DNA of 64,000 bases from Mobilibacterium timonense (GTDB lineage: Bacteria > Bacillota > Clostridia > Peptostreptococcales > Anaerovoracaceae), in NCBI RefSeq assembly GCF_900155555.1, contig NZ_FUHN01000006.1, forward strand, positions 372,001 to 436,000, given 5' to 3'. Shown piece after piece: positions 42,721-51,635 of the stretch (the first letter of the stretch is position 1; each line of letters begins with the position of its first letter). The notes under the pieces are model-generated. The model worked only from the letters and a program-made list of their open reading frames with translations. It did no database searches and was not told where the DNA came from. Made by a program: the position numbers and the translations under genes.

Positions 42721-42792
42721 ATGGAGCAGTACCGGGCGTTGAATCCGATAACGGTACTGCTTTCATTTAGGCCTATAAGCAGTAGAGAATAG
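42721..42792 (+). CDS. Possible 23-residue leader peptide at the start of the array
   Basis: GGGAGG lies five bases before an ATG that opens a 23-codon frame (start Met-Glu-Gln-Tyr-Arg) running through the first array unit. No domain and no relative are recognised. The ribosome site is good, but the frame is short and lies in repeat DNA, so this is a weak call. Confidence 0.28.
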   Translation: MEQYRALNPITVLLSFRPISSRE

Positions 42793-43131
42793 TAAATCTG
42801 ATGAAAGTACTGCCGGCTTATGCTTCAGTGAGCAGTACTGGATGGAAATCTGATAAAAATACTGCTCGTTTTGAGGCCAATGAGCAGTAGAGTAGGAAGA
42901 ATCCATTGTTAGTACTGCTCGATAGTGTGGCCATGAGCAGTACTGGATGGAAAATCAGTTGAAACTACTGCTCGTTTTGAGACCAATGAGCAGTAGAGTA
43001 GGAAGAATCTATTGTTAGTACTGCTCGATAGCGTGGCCATGAGCAGTACAAAATGGAAAATCCACTGTTAGTACTGCTGAAATCGGGCTCCGAAAGCAGT
43101 AGAAAAAAGGATTTCCATAAAGAGTACTGCT
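42725..43131. repeat. Eight-unit 53-bp array of AGCAGTA/TACTGCT inverted repeats
   Basis: AGCAGTA occurs at 42725, 42778, 42831, 42883, 42936, 42989, 43042 and 43095; TACTGCT (once TACTGCC) at 42755, 42808, 42860, 42913, 42966, 43019, 43072 and 43125. The period is 53 (once 52), about five turns of DNA. Between the arms lie 23 bases (22 in unit three), between units 16 bases. The arms are invariant; the interiors vary, with units 3/5 and 4/6 nearly alike (a 106-bp higher-order repeat). Most TACTGCTC arms can also pair with the next GAGCAGTA over a 14-base loop. It is not CRISPR-like in repeat length. It lies between telA and the AlbA_2 gene. Confidence 0.92.
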
Positions 43132-43277
43132 AATGAGGTTTCCTTTCTTCAAACTGTTAATTGATCTAGGCTCAAAAAATTCAATTGTCCAGATCAGTTA
43201 GTGTAGTTATTCACAGATTCAATCTATTAGCAATCGCAAATGATGGATATCCAGAAAAATAAACATTATTTCAGTCG

Positions 43278-43331
43278 TAAATTCAATCGTAAAATTTTAC
43301 GATTGAATTTAAAGCCATGTTAAAATAAAAT
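43278..43331 (+). promoter_or_regulatory. 34-bp palindrome overlapping the AlbA_2 gene promoter
   Basis: TAAATTCAATCGTAAAA (43278-43294) and TTTTACGATTGAATTTA (43295-43311) form a perfect palindrome. The -35 TTGAAT (43303-43308) lies inside it; the -10 TAAAAT is at 43326-43331 after 17 bases. A dimeric protein bound here would block the promoter. The AlbA_2/winged-helix protein encoded 26 bases further is a candidate for self-regulation. Confidence 0.72.
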
Positions 43332-43356
43332 GTAGCTGGGATCATGGAGGTAAGAC

Positions 43357-44604
43357 ATGAAAGAAACGAGGCGATTGGAGTTCAAATCAGAAATATCTAA
43401 TACGTTCCTGAAAACAGTCAGCGCATTCGCAAACTATGACGGTGGCCGGATCTTTTTCGGATACTATGACAATGGAAAGGCTGTCGGGCTTGAAGATCCT
43501 GAGCAAGCATGTCTCAACATCGAGAATAAGATAAATGATTCCATCCGGCCTCAGCCGGACTACGAGCTGGCGATCCAGGAGTCCAGTCGAACGGTTGTCC
43601 TTACCGTAGAAGGTGGACTGAATAAACCTTACACATACAGGTCAAAGGCCTACAGGCGAAACGATACCGCAACCATTGAAGTGGATGAGCTGGAGCTGGC
43701 GAGGCTCGTGCTGCAGGGAAAAAACGTCGACTACGAAGAACTGCCGGCAGAAGATCAGGAGCTGACTTTTTCTTTTCTCGAAAAGAAAGCGAAGGAGGAG
43801 ATAGGCATCGAGTCGTTGAACAGAGACGTCCTGAAGACGCTTGATCTGTACAGTGATGCTCAAGGATACAATCGGGCAGCAGAGCTCCTGGCTGACAAAA
43901 ACGATTATCCAGGAATAGACATAGCCAGATTCGGTGCTGATATCAATACGATCCTGAAAAGAAAAACGATACAACACCAGTCAATCTTGAACGAACTGGA
44001 AAAGACGATCTCGATATTCCGGGATTACTATCAGTACGAGGAGATAAAAGGCAGTTACAGAGAAAATGTTGAATTGATACCGGAGACCGCATTCAGGGAA
44101 GCGGTGGCAAATGCATTGATGCACAGGGCTTGGGATGTAAATGCACAGATCCGTGTCCTGATGTTTGACGACAGGATCGAAGTCACGTCGCCCGGAGGAC
44201 TTCCAGTGGGACTTTCGGAAGAAGAATATCTGAAAGGCAATGTTTCGGTGCTTGGAAATCCGATCCTGGGAAACATCTTCTACAGGCTACACCTGGTCGA
44301 GATCCTCGGCACAGGCATCCGGAGGATCAGGGAGTCATATCGCGACAGCGCAAATAATCCGGAGTTCGAAGTCTCAGAAAATTCAATAAAAGTGACGCTT
44401 CCGGTGATGAACGTTCTGAAGCTCTCCGAAGATGAAGAGCTGGTATACAAGGCCCTGAGCAAAACAATGCCGCGATCCTCAGGCGAGATAACAGAAGCAG
44501 TGCCGTTCGGAAAATCAAAGACCACAACGATACTGAAAAAACTGGTCAAAAACAACTACGTCACAGTAGTTGGGAGAGGAAGAGGAACAAAATACAAACT
44601 GTAA
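43357..44604 (+). CDS. Schlafen/AlbA_2 - GHKL ATPase - winged-helix protein
   Basis: 415 residues of the family often labelled putative transcriptional regulator or RecG-related. An AlbA_2 (Schlafen-like) nucleic-acid-binding domain covers about 1-110 (RLEFKSEI, SAFANYDGGRIFFGYYDNG). A GHKL-type ATPase remnant (HATPase_c_4) covers about 245-335 (REAVANALMHRAWD, DDRIEVTSPGGLP, GTGIRRIRE). A winged helix covers about 350-415 (ITEAVPFGKSKTTTILKKLV). The ATG has GGAGG eight bases upstream. Such proteins are frequent at the edges of defence islands and can act as regulators or RNA/DNA effectors. The palindrome over its promoter and the array beside it suggest a local regulatory role, which is inference. 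Single gene; 213 bases separate it from the helicase. Confidence 0.87.
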   Translation: MKETRRLEFKSEISNTFLKTVSAFANYDGGRIFFGYYDNGKAVGLEDPEQACLNIENKINDSIRPQPDYELAIQESSRTVVLTVEGGLNKPYTYRSKAYRRNDTATIEVDELELARLVLQGKNVDYEELPAEDQELTFSFLEKKAKEEIGIESLNRDVLKTLDLYSDAQGYNRAAELLADKNDYPGIDIARFGADINTILKRKTIQHQSILNELEKTISIFRDYYQYEEIKGSYRENVELIPETAFREAVANALMHRAWDVNAQIRVLMFDDRIEVTSPGGLPVGLSEEEYLKGNVSVLGNPILGNIFYRLHLVEILGTGIRRIRESYRDSANNPEFEVSENSIKVTLPVMNVLKLSEDEELVYKALSKTMPRSSGEITEAVPFGKSKTTTILKKLVKNNYVTVVGRGRGTKYKL

Positions 44605-44817
44605 CAAAAAATCAATGAAAATATTGGCGATTCAATAGTAACGAATTGATGAAAAAAATTATGCTAGTTCGATATTTGATAGTACAATCAACGTAGTGTT
44701 TTTATCATGATACAAAAATGCAAGAACGTGTCTCATAGCCTTGCTGATGCGCGGAGATCGCAATTAATCTGTACCTTGTTACATGAAATATGACGATACG
44801 ATTTGAGGAGTTTCCAG
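44605..44817. other. AT-rich gap before the helicase operon
   Basis: No gene. It should hold the promoter of the five-gene cassette; TACAAT (44683-44688) is a possible -10, with no fitting -35. A GAGGAG ribosome site lies at its right end. Confidence 0.45.
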
Positions 44818-47800
44818 ATGGAGACATTTAATAATAGGACGAAGGTCGTAAAAGACGATCTAGTAAAAAAAATAAAATCGGGAAGCAAAGTATCCATCGC
44901 TGCTGCATGCTTTTCGATATATGCTTATCAGGCGTTGAAGGATGAACTGGAGAGTTGTGAGGAGTTTCGGTTCATCTTTACATCGCCTGCTTTTGTTGCG
45001 GAGAAAACACAGAAGGAGCGTCGGGAGTTTTATATCCCCCGTTTGAATCGCGAGAAAAGCCTGTATGGGACAGAGTTTGAGGTCCGTCTCCGCAATGAAT
45101 TGAAACAGAAGGCGGTAGCAAAAGAATGTGTTGACTGGATCCGTCAGAAGGCTTCTTTTCGCACAAATACTACGCGAGAAGGAATGAACAACTTTCTTGT
45201 CGTGGAAAATTCAGAAGATACATATGTGTACACGCCGTTGGATTCATTTACTGCGGTGGATATCGGATGTGAACGTGGAAACAAGATAAGTAACATGGTC
45301 ACCAGGGCGGAGAACCCTGCAAGCATGGAGTATATCGACCTCTTCGATACTGTTTGGAATGATGCGGAGAAACTTGCGGATGTAACGAACGATGTCATTG
45401 ATATGATCGGAGCTGTTTATCAGGAGAATTCACCTGAGCTGATCTATTTCATGACGTTATACAATATCTTCAGCGAATTCCTTGATGATATATCCGAGGA
45501 CGTGCTGCCAAACGAGGCGACTGGTTTTAAAGACAGCGCAATATGGAACAAGCTGTACAATTTTCAGAAGGATGCTGCCCTAGGCATTATCAACAAACTG
45601 GAGCAGTATAACGGATGCATATTGGCAGATAGCGTTGGCCTTGGAAAGACCTTTACTGCACTGGCCGTAATCAAGTATTACGAAGGCAGGAATAAGAATG
45701 TTTTGGTTCTTTGCCCTAAGAAATTGTCTGAAAACTGGATGACTTATCGCGGTAATCTGGTGAATAATCCTCTGGCAGCAGATCGCTTTCGCTATGATGT
45801 TCTTTATCATACTGATCTTTCAAGAGATAAAGGCATGACCTCCATAGGACTTCCGATAGACAGGATAAATTGGGGAAATTATGACCTGGTGGTTATCGAT
45901 GAGAGCCACAACTTCCGTAATGGAAATGGCACCAATACACATGGCGGAGTAAAAGAAAATCGATACATGCGACTGATGAATCGTGTGATCAGGCCTGGGG
46001 TGCGAACAAAAGTCCTTATGCTTTCCGCAACTCCAGTCAATAACCGGTTCTATGATCTTCGCAATCAGCTTGCTCTCGCTTATGAAGGTGATCCTCAAGA
46101 TATTAATGCGAAGATGAATACGAAGTCGGATATCGATACGATATTCAGACAGGCTCAGGGAGTTTACAACACATGGTGCGATCTCCCTGAGGACGAGAGA
46201 ACGACACAAAATCTGCTCGAACGGCTGGATTTCGATTTCTTTGAAGTGCTTGATTCAGTCACTATCGCAAGATCACGTCGTCATATTCAGACTTATTATG
46301 ACACGGGAGATATAGGCACATTTCCTAAGAGAAACAAGCCGATATCTCTATATCCGAAGCTGACAGACAAAAAAGGCGCTATCAATTATAAGGAAGTTTT
46401 TCAGTGTCTGTCAGAGCTTATGCTTACTATCTATACACCGACTCAGTTCATTTTGCAGAGCAAACTCTCCAAATACCTTTCTGAAGAGGAAACGGAAAAT
46501 TTCCGAAAGGGACGTGAGGCAGGTATTCAGAGGCTCATGAGTATCAACCTGCTCAAACGGATGGAGAGTTCTGTTCACTCATTTCTTCTTACGTTGCAGA
46601 GAATGTATCAGTATTTGTCTGATACAGATAATATCATCAAGGACTTTATCAAAAGCGGCACAGGAAATTTGAATGAAATGACGGATCTGTCCGGGACAGC
46701 GACCGATTTTGACGATGATGATCAGAATACTGATCTGTTCACGGTAGGCAGGAAAATCAGGATCGATCTCAGAGACATGGACTATATCTCCTGGAAGCGT
46801 AATATCGAATCCGATATGGCGGTCCTATCCAGACTTATCGATATGGTCAAGGATATCACGCCGGAATATGACTACAAAATAAATCAGCTGATCAAGATAA
46901 TCAAAGAAAAAGAAACATCTCCAATCAATCCTGGAAACAAAAAAGTGCTTATTTTTACCGCATTTGCCGATACCGCGGAATACCTTTACGAGAACATTGC
47001 GCCAAAGGCAAAATCGATCGGCCTGAACACAGCTCTCGTTACCGGGAGTGTTGAAGGGAGAACAACGATCCCGAACTTCCAGGCTGAGATGAATCACGTT
47101 CTCGCTTGTTTCTCACCCATATCGAAGGATAGAGATATTCTTTATCCTCAGGACAGAAATAATGACATTGATATCCTGATAGGCACAGATTGCATATCTG
47201 AGGGGCAGAATCTTCAGGACTGTGATTACTGTATCAACTATGATATACATTGGAATCCTGTGCGGATCATTCAGCGCTTTGGCCGTATCGACAGGATAGG
47301 GAGCAAGAACAAGGTCATACAGCTTGTTAACTTCTGGCCGGATCTGACATTGGATGAATATATAAATCTGAAGGCGAGGGTAGAGACGAGGATGCGTATT
47401 TCCGTCATGACTTCCACGGGTGATGATGACCTGATCAATCAGGATGAAAAGGGAGATCTCGATTACAGAAAGGCTCAACTTAAAAAACTGCAGGAAGAAG
47501 TTGTAGATCTGGAAGACATGACAAGTGGAGTTTCGATCATGGATCTGGGGCTGAATGATTTCCGTATGGACCTGCTTTCATATATGAAAGATCATCCCGA
47601 TATAGACCATGTTCCATTTGGGATCCACGCTGTGGCACATGGCGAAAAGCCGGGTATCATCTTCGTGCTTAAGAACGTGAATACAAAGATCAACATTGAG
47701 AACCAGAACAGACTTCATCCGTTTTATATGGTCTACGTTGGAATGAACGGCGAAGTGATAATCAATCATTTGAAGCCGAAAGATACATTGGATGAAATGC

Positions 47801-48048
47801 GTCATATGGCAAGAGGGAAGGACAAACCAGACAAGGATCTTTGCCGGATATTCAACAAGAAAACGAAGGATGGCCGCAATATGGAAAAGGTGTCCAAACT
47901 CCTGGAGGATGCCATAGGTTCGATCATAGAGGCCAAGGATGAGGAAGACATATCGAGTTTCTTTTCATCAGGAGAAACGACATTTCAGTCTGGTGGATTC
48001 TCTGGACTAGAAGATTTTGAGCTGATCTGTTTTATGGTGGTGATGTAG
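44818..48048 (+). CDS. PLD-like/SNF2-type defence helicase
   Basis: 1076 residues. The N-terminal ~170 residues resemble a phospholipase-D-like domain (VSIAAACFSIYAYQALKDEL, FIFTSPAFV), though a clean HKD motif is not seen. A superfamily 2 helicase follows: Walker A ADSVGLGKTFTAL near 275, DESH box near 360, LSATPVNN near 402, and a helicase C-lobe with DILIGTDCISEGQNLQ near 790 and QRFGRIDRIGSKN near 818, a RapA/SNF2 form. The ATG at 44818 has GAGGAG eight bases upstream; an in-frame TTG at 44803 is less likely. It is the first gene of a cassette in which DUF4391, a type III methylase, a DUF1016 nuclease and a type III restriction subunit follow within 20 bases or overlapping. DISARM and related helicase-methylase systems are the closest known designs. 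Confidence 0.88.
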   Translation: METFNNRTKVVKDDLVKKIKSGSKVSIAAACFSIYAYQALKDELESCEEFRFIFTSPAFVAEKTQKERREFYIPRLNREKSLYGTEFEVRLRNELKQKAVAKECVDWIRQKASFRTNTTREGMNNFLVVENSEDTYVYTPLDSFTAVDIGCERGNKISNMVTRAENPASMEYIDLFDTVWNDAEKLADVTNDVIDMIGAVYQENSPELIYFMTLYNIFSEFLDDISEDVLPNEATGFKDSAIWNKLYNFQKDAALGIINKLEQYNGCILADSVGLGKTFTALAVIKYYEGRNKNVLVLCPKKLSENWMTYRGNLVNNPLAADRFRYDVLYHTDLSRDKGMTSIGLPIDRINWGNYDLVVIDESHNFRNGNGTNTHGGVKENRYMRLMNRVIRPGVRTKVLMLSATPVNNRFYDLRNQLALAYEGDPQDINAKMNTKSDIDTIFRQAQGVYNTWCDLPEDERTTQNLLERLDFDFFEVLDSVTIARSRRHIQTYYDTGDIGTFPKRNKPISLYPKLTDKKGAINYKEVFQCLSELMLTIYTPTQFILQSKLSKYLSEEETENFRKGREAGIQRLMSINLLKRMESSVHSFLLTLQRMYQYLSDTDNIIKDFIKSGTGNLNEMTDLSGTATDFDDDDQNTDLFTVGRKIRIDLRDMDYISWKRNIESDMAVLSRLIDMVKDITPEYDYKINQLIKIIKEKETSPINPGNKKVLIFTAFADTAEYLYENIAPKAKSIGLNTALVTGSVEGRTTIPNFQAEMNHVLACFSPISKDRDILYPQDRNNDIDILIGTDCISEGQNLQDCDYCINYDIHWNPVRIIQRFGRIDRIGSKNKVIQLVNFWPDLTLDEYINLKARVETRMRISVMTSTGDDDLINQDEKGDLDYRKAQLKKLQEEVVDLEDMTSGVSIMDLGLNDFRMDLLSYMKDHPDIDHVPFGIHAVAHGEKPGIIFVLKNVNTKINIENQNRLHPFYMVYVGMNGEVIINHLKPKDTLDEMRHMARGKDKPDKDLCRIFNKKTKDGRNMEKVSKLLEDAIGSIIEAKDEEDISSFFSSGETTFQSGGFSGLEDFELICFMVVM

Positions 48049-48681
48049 ATGATCGATTTTCCGGAAAGCACGGCAGTGCATCGGCGCATACCGAAAGAAG
48101 CGTTTTATAAGCATCTGCCACTCACGGCGGCATTGAAGGCAAAATTTGTATCGGATGTCGACAGGATCGTAGTTGAAAACAGTCTGACCAAAAGGAATCT
48201 GAACCTTGCAAAGGACTCTGAAATAAAAGAGATAATGCTGCTGTCCATAACTCTGAAGAAGCAGAATTTCGATGGAAAAATCGTAGAAGCTATCGCAAGG
48301 CAGAATCCGCACAAGCTTATCTTTCTCCTTGAATATGAAGGTGAAGGGCAGCTTGCGATATACCACAGCAAGTTGTATAGAACAGAGTGGATCAAGAAGA
48401 ATGGCCTGAAACTCACTTTGAGTGGAAATACACTTGATGAGATCTGGGACGATCTGGTGCGTCAGATAGCGATCTCTTCCGAGACTTTACTGCACAGGCC
48501 GAATCAGACAATAGATGAACAGCTTACAGCGCAGGATGAGATCAATCGGTTAAACAAGCTTATACAAAAAACGGAAAGAGCTACATGGAAGGAACAGCAG
48601 CCGAAGAAACGATTCGAACTATATACGAAGCTGCAGGAATACAAAAAACAACTGGAGGAAACAACACATGGAGAAAATTAA
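48049..48681 (+). CDS. DUF4391 protein
   Basis: 210 residues, a domain of unknown function usually seen next to helicases of this type and type III methylases. The pattern MIDFPESTAVHRRIPKEAFY, VDRIVVENSLTKRNLNL, PHKLIFLLEYEGEGQLAIYHSKLYRTEW is typical of the family, followed by a helical C-terminal part (about 140-210) likely to form a coiled coil. The ATG follows the helicase stop codon with no gap, and the last 14 bases overlap the methylase gene, so the three are translated together. A role as an adaptor between helicase and methylase is an inference from this linkage. Confidence 0.85.
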   Translation: MIDFPESTAVHRRIPKEAFYKHLPLTAALKAKFVSDVDRIVVENSLTKRNLNLAKDSEIKEIMLLSITLKKQNFDGKIVEAIARQNPHKLIFLLEYEGEGQLAIYHSKLYRTEWIKKNGLKLTLSGNTLDEIWDDLVRQIAISSETLLHRPNQTIDEQLTAQDEINRLNKLIQKTERATWKEQQPKKRFELYTKLQEYKKQLEETTHGEN

Positions 48682-50542
48682 GATGCACACACCGGATCTC
48701 GCCGAGGAAAACTACAAGAAACTGGCAGAGCTGTTCCCCAATGCGGTGACTGAGGCGAAGGATGAGGAAGGAAACACCGTTCGGGCCATAGATGCAGATG
48801 TGCTGAGACAGGAGATCTCTGCAACGGTAGTTGAGGGCGATCAGGAGAGGTATCAGTTTACATGGCCGGATAAGAGAAAGTCCATTGTGCTGGCAAATGC
48901 TCCAATTGCCAAGACGCTCCGCTTGGAAAAGGAAAAATCTGTCGGTAGAGATGGCACTCCGGGTGGGACAGACTCAGAGAATATTTATATTGAGGGCGAC
49001 AATCTGGATGCTCTTAAGCTCCTCCAGGAGACTTACCTTGGGAAGGTGAAGATGATCTATATTGATCCGCCATATAACACGGGGAATGATTTCATCTATG
49101 AGGATGATTTTTCTCAGAGAGCCGCTGACTATATTGATAATAGTGGACAGACAGATGAAGAAGGTAATCGTCTGGTACAGAATAGCGAAAGCAATGGTCG
49201 GTTTCATACTGATTGGCTTAATATGTTGTATCCGAGATTGAGTTTGGCGAGAGATTTATTGTCCGACGATGGAGTTATTTTTATTTCAATAGATGATAAC
49301 GAGCAAGAGAATCTTAAAAAAATATGTGATGAAATCTTTGGAAGTCAGAATTTCGTTGCGCAGTTGATATGGGAAAGGGCTTTTGCACCAAAAAATGATG
49401 CCAAATACATTTCTAACAGTCACGATTATATTATTATGTACGCAAAAAAAATAGATAATTTTAAGATCGGAAGACTTCCTAGGACAGATGAAGCTAATGC
49501 GAGATATTCAAACCCGGATAATGATCCAAGAGGTGTTTGGCAGTCAGATAATCTGACAGTAAAAACATATTCACCTTCAGGAGACTACCCTATTACGACC
49601 CCTTCGGGGCGTGTAGTAGAGCCTCCAGCAGGGCGCTGCTGGAGTCTTTCCAAAAAAGCTTTTTTGGAAAGACTCCAGGATAATAGGATATGGTTTGGTG
49701 CAGATGGAAACGGAGTACCTAGAATAAAGCGGTTTTTGTCTGAGCTAAAATTTGATGGAATGGCACCAACGTCAATACTCTTTTACAAGGACGTAGGACA
49801 TAGTCAGGAGGGATCTCAGGAGTTAATTAGAATTATGGATGCCGGTGTTTTTGATGGACCAAAACCTATCAGGTTGATAAAACGTCTCATAACACTTGCT
49901 AATTTAGATACCGATTCACTTGTACTGGACTTCTTTTCTGGATCCGCTACTACTGCACAAGCACTGATGGAAGAAAATAAAGAAAAGAATACAAAACACC
50001 ATTTTATCCTTGTTCAAGTGCCAGAAGATGCAAATAAGAGGAAAGAAACAAAATTTGAAACCATCTGCGACATCGGTGAAGAGCGCATTCGTCGCGCTGG
50101 TAATAAGATCAAGGAGGAGACTGGTGCGGACATCGACTATGGCTTCCGCTGCTTCAAGGTGGATTCTACGAACATGGAGGATGTATTCCAGAGGCCTGCG
50201 GATCTTGCACAGGATCAGCTTTCTCTGTTTGACAGTAACATCAAGCAGGATCGTACTCCTGAGGATCTGTTGATACAGGTGATGCTTGATCTGGGAGTGC
50301 TTTTGTCTTCGAGGATAGAAGAAATTGGTATCAAAGGGAAGAGAGTATTTTCCGTATCAGACGGATATTTGTTAGCATGCTTTGACGAGGATGTTGACGA
50401 AGATGTTGTAACTGAAATTGCTCAAAAGAAACCGTATTATGCTGTTTTCAGGGACAGCAGTATGGCGGATGACAGCGTGGCTGCAAACTTTGAACAGATT
50501 TTTGCAACATACAGCCCGCAGACAGTAAGGAAGGTTCTGTGA
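48668..50542 (+). CDS. Type III restriction-modification methyltransferase (Mod)
   Basis: A DNA adenine-N6 methyltransferase of 624 residues that also gives sequence recognition for the type III complex. Motif order is that of the beta class: catalytic DPPY at 133-136 (IYIDPPYNTGNDF), target recognition region in the middle, and the SAM site LVLDFFSGSATTAQAL near 420. GGAGG precedes the ATG by nine bases and the gene overlaps DUF4391 by 14 bases. Codons for PPAGRCWSLSKKAFLERLQD (about residues 319-338) contain two overlapping inverted repeats, one a perfect 38-bp palindrome (49640-49677). The frame is intact. Res lies two genes downstream, separated by a DUF1016 gene. Confidence 0.93.
   Translation: MEKIKMHTPDLAEENYKKLAELFPNAVTEAKDEEGNTVRAIDADVLRQEISATVVEGDQERYQFTWPDKRKSIVLANAPIAKTLRLEKEKSVGRDGTPGGTDSENIYIEGDNLDALKLLQETYLGKVKMIYIDPPYNTGNDFIYEDDFSQRAADYIDNSGQTDEEGNRLVQNSESNGRFHTDWLNMLYPRLSLARDLLSDDGVIFISIDDNEQENLKKICDEIFGSQNFVAQLIWERAFAPKNDAKYISNSHDYIIMYAKKIDNFKIGRLPRTDEANARYSNPDNDPRGVWQSDNLTVKTYSPSGDYPITTPSGRVVEPPAGRCWSLSKKAFLERLQDNRIWFGADGNGVPRIKRFLSELKFDGMAPTSILFYKDVGHSQEGSQELIRIMDAGVFDGPKPIRLIKRLITLANLDTDSLVLDFFSGSATTAQALMEENKEKNTKHHFILVQVPEDANKRKETKFETICDIGEERIRRAGNKIKEETGADIDYGFRCFKVDSTNMEDVFQRPADLAQDQLSLFDSNIKQDRTPEDLLIQVMLDLGVLLSSRIEEIGIKGKRVFSVSDGYLLACFDEDVDEDVVTEIAQKKPYYAVFRDSSMADDSVAANFEQIFATYSPQTVRKVL
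49623..49677 (+). repeat. Two overlapping palindromes inside mod
   Basis: CTCCAGCAG/CTGCTGGAG (49623-49644, loop GGCG) overlaps a perfect 38-bp palindrome, 19-base half TGGAGTCTTTCCAAAAAAG (49640-49677). They share TGGAG, so only one hairpin can form at a time in RNA. Located in coding sequence. Confidence 0.9.
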
Positions 50543-50543
50543 T

Positions 50544-51617
50544 ATGGAGGACATGAATTTAATCGAATATCACAGAACTGGTGATGTGCTTAAAGATACG
50601 GAACAGATTGTCGATGCTGCCCAAAGGCGTGCACATCAATCTGTCAATGTCCTTCTTGTACAGAGAAACTGGCTGATCGGCAAACGCATTGCGGAGGAGG
50701 AGCTTACGCATAACGGCAGGGCGGAATACGGGCTTGAAGTGATCAAGTCTCTCTCGAAAAGCCTGACGAAGAAATACGGGAATGGTTTCACAAAGACTAA
50801 TTTGTATAATTTTTATTCTTTCTATAAAGAATTTCCTGAGATTTTCCACTCACTGAGTGGAAAATCTGATCAGCTCCTTTCATGGACACATTATCGTGTC
50901 CTTTTGCAGGTGAAAGATCGTCAAGCCAGAGACTGGTATGAACACGAAGCCTTTCAGGAAGGCTGGAGTGTCCGGACGCTGCAGCGGAACGTATCATCTC
51001 AGTATTATTATCGTATGCTGAAGACACAGCAGCCGGAAGCGGTGAAACAGGAAATGAAGATGCTGACCTCTTCTTATCAGAACAAACTTGAGTTCATTAA
51101 GAATCCTGTCATCGCTGAATTCCTTGGTATGCAGGAAGATACATCATATCTTGAGTCTGATCTGGAACAGAGCATTATTGGTAATCTCCAGAAGTTCTTG
51201 ATGGAGATGGGAAAGGGATATGCCTTTGTTGCCAGGCAGCAGCATATTCACACGGAAAAGGAAGACTATTATATTGACCTCGTCTTTTACAACTATATTC
51301 TGAAATGCTTTGTGCTTATCGATCTGAAGACAAAAAAGATCACACATCAAGATGTTGGTCAGATGGACATGTATATCCGGATGTATGACGAATTGAAGAA
51401 AAGACCGGATGATAACCCGACCCTTGGAATCGTTCTCTGTACTGACACTGATGAAGATATTGCAAAATATTCTGTCATGCACGGCAATGAACAGCTCTTT
51501 GCATCAAAATACAAGCTGTATCTTCCTTCAGATGAGGAGTTGCGGGCCGAGATAGAGAGTCAGAAAGCATTTTTTAAGCTGGCACACATTGAGTCGGAAA
51601 ATGACCAGAACGATTGA
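50544..51617 (+). CDS. DUF1016 (YhcG-type) PD-(D/E)XK nuclease
   Basis: 357 residues. The N-terminal domain (about 1-160) has the YhcG signature LLVQRNWLIGKRIAEEEL, TNLYNFYSFYKEFPEIF, LLSWTHYRVLLQV, and the C-terminal domain (about 200-345) is a PD-(D/E)XK nuclease with YYIDLVFYN and VLIDLKTKKIT. The start at 50544 has AAGGAAGG upstream; an ATG three codons later is too close to GGAGG. These nucleases commonly occur in type I and type III restriction loci, often between mod and res or hsd genes, as here. A perfect inverted repeat (50839-50867) lies in its codons for EIFHSLSGKSDQ. Role in the cassette is not known. Confidence 0.9.
   Translation: MEDMNLIEYHRTGDVLKDTEQIVDAAQRRAHQSVNVLLVQRNWLIGKRIAEEELTHNGRAEYGLEVIKSLSKSLTKKYGNGFTKTNLYNFYSFYKEFPEIFHSLSGKSDQLLSWTHYRVLLQVKDRQARDWYEHEAFQEGWSVRTLQRNVSSQYYYRMLKTQQPEAVKQEMKMLTSSYQNKLEFIKNPVIAEFLGMQEDTSYLESDLEQSIIGNLQKFLMEMGKGYAFVARQQHIHTEKEDYYIDLVFYNYILKCFVLIDLKTKKITHQDVGQMDMYIRMYDELKKRPDDNPTLGIVLCTDTDEDIAKYSVMHGNEQLFASKYKLYLPSDEELRAEIESQKAFFKLAHIESENDQND
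50839..50867 (+). repeat. 29-bp perfect inverted repeat inside the DUF1016 gene
   Basis: AGATTTTCCACTCA (50839-50852), one base, TGAGTGGAAAATCT (50854-50867). The motif is in frame within conserved sequence of the family. Confidence 0.9.
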
Positions 51618-51635
51618 GATAGGAAGGATGATTAT

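Noticed and set aside
42725-43131. CRISPR array
   Set aside because: The conserved parts are only seven bases each, the intervening parts resemble each other (units 3/5 and 4/6), spacing alternates 23/16, and no cas gene is present.
42655-43311. Complete insertion sequence between telA and the AlbA_2 gene
   Set aside because: The flanking palindromes are not terminal inverted repeats of one another in the usual sense, and no transposase is encoded between them.
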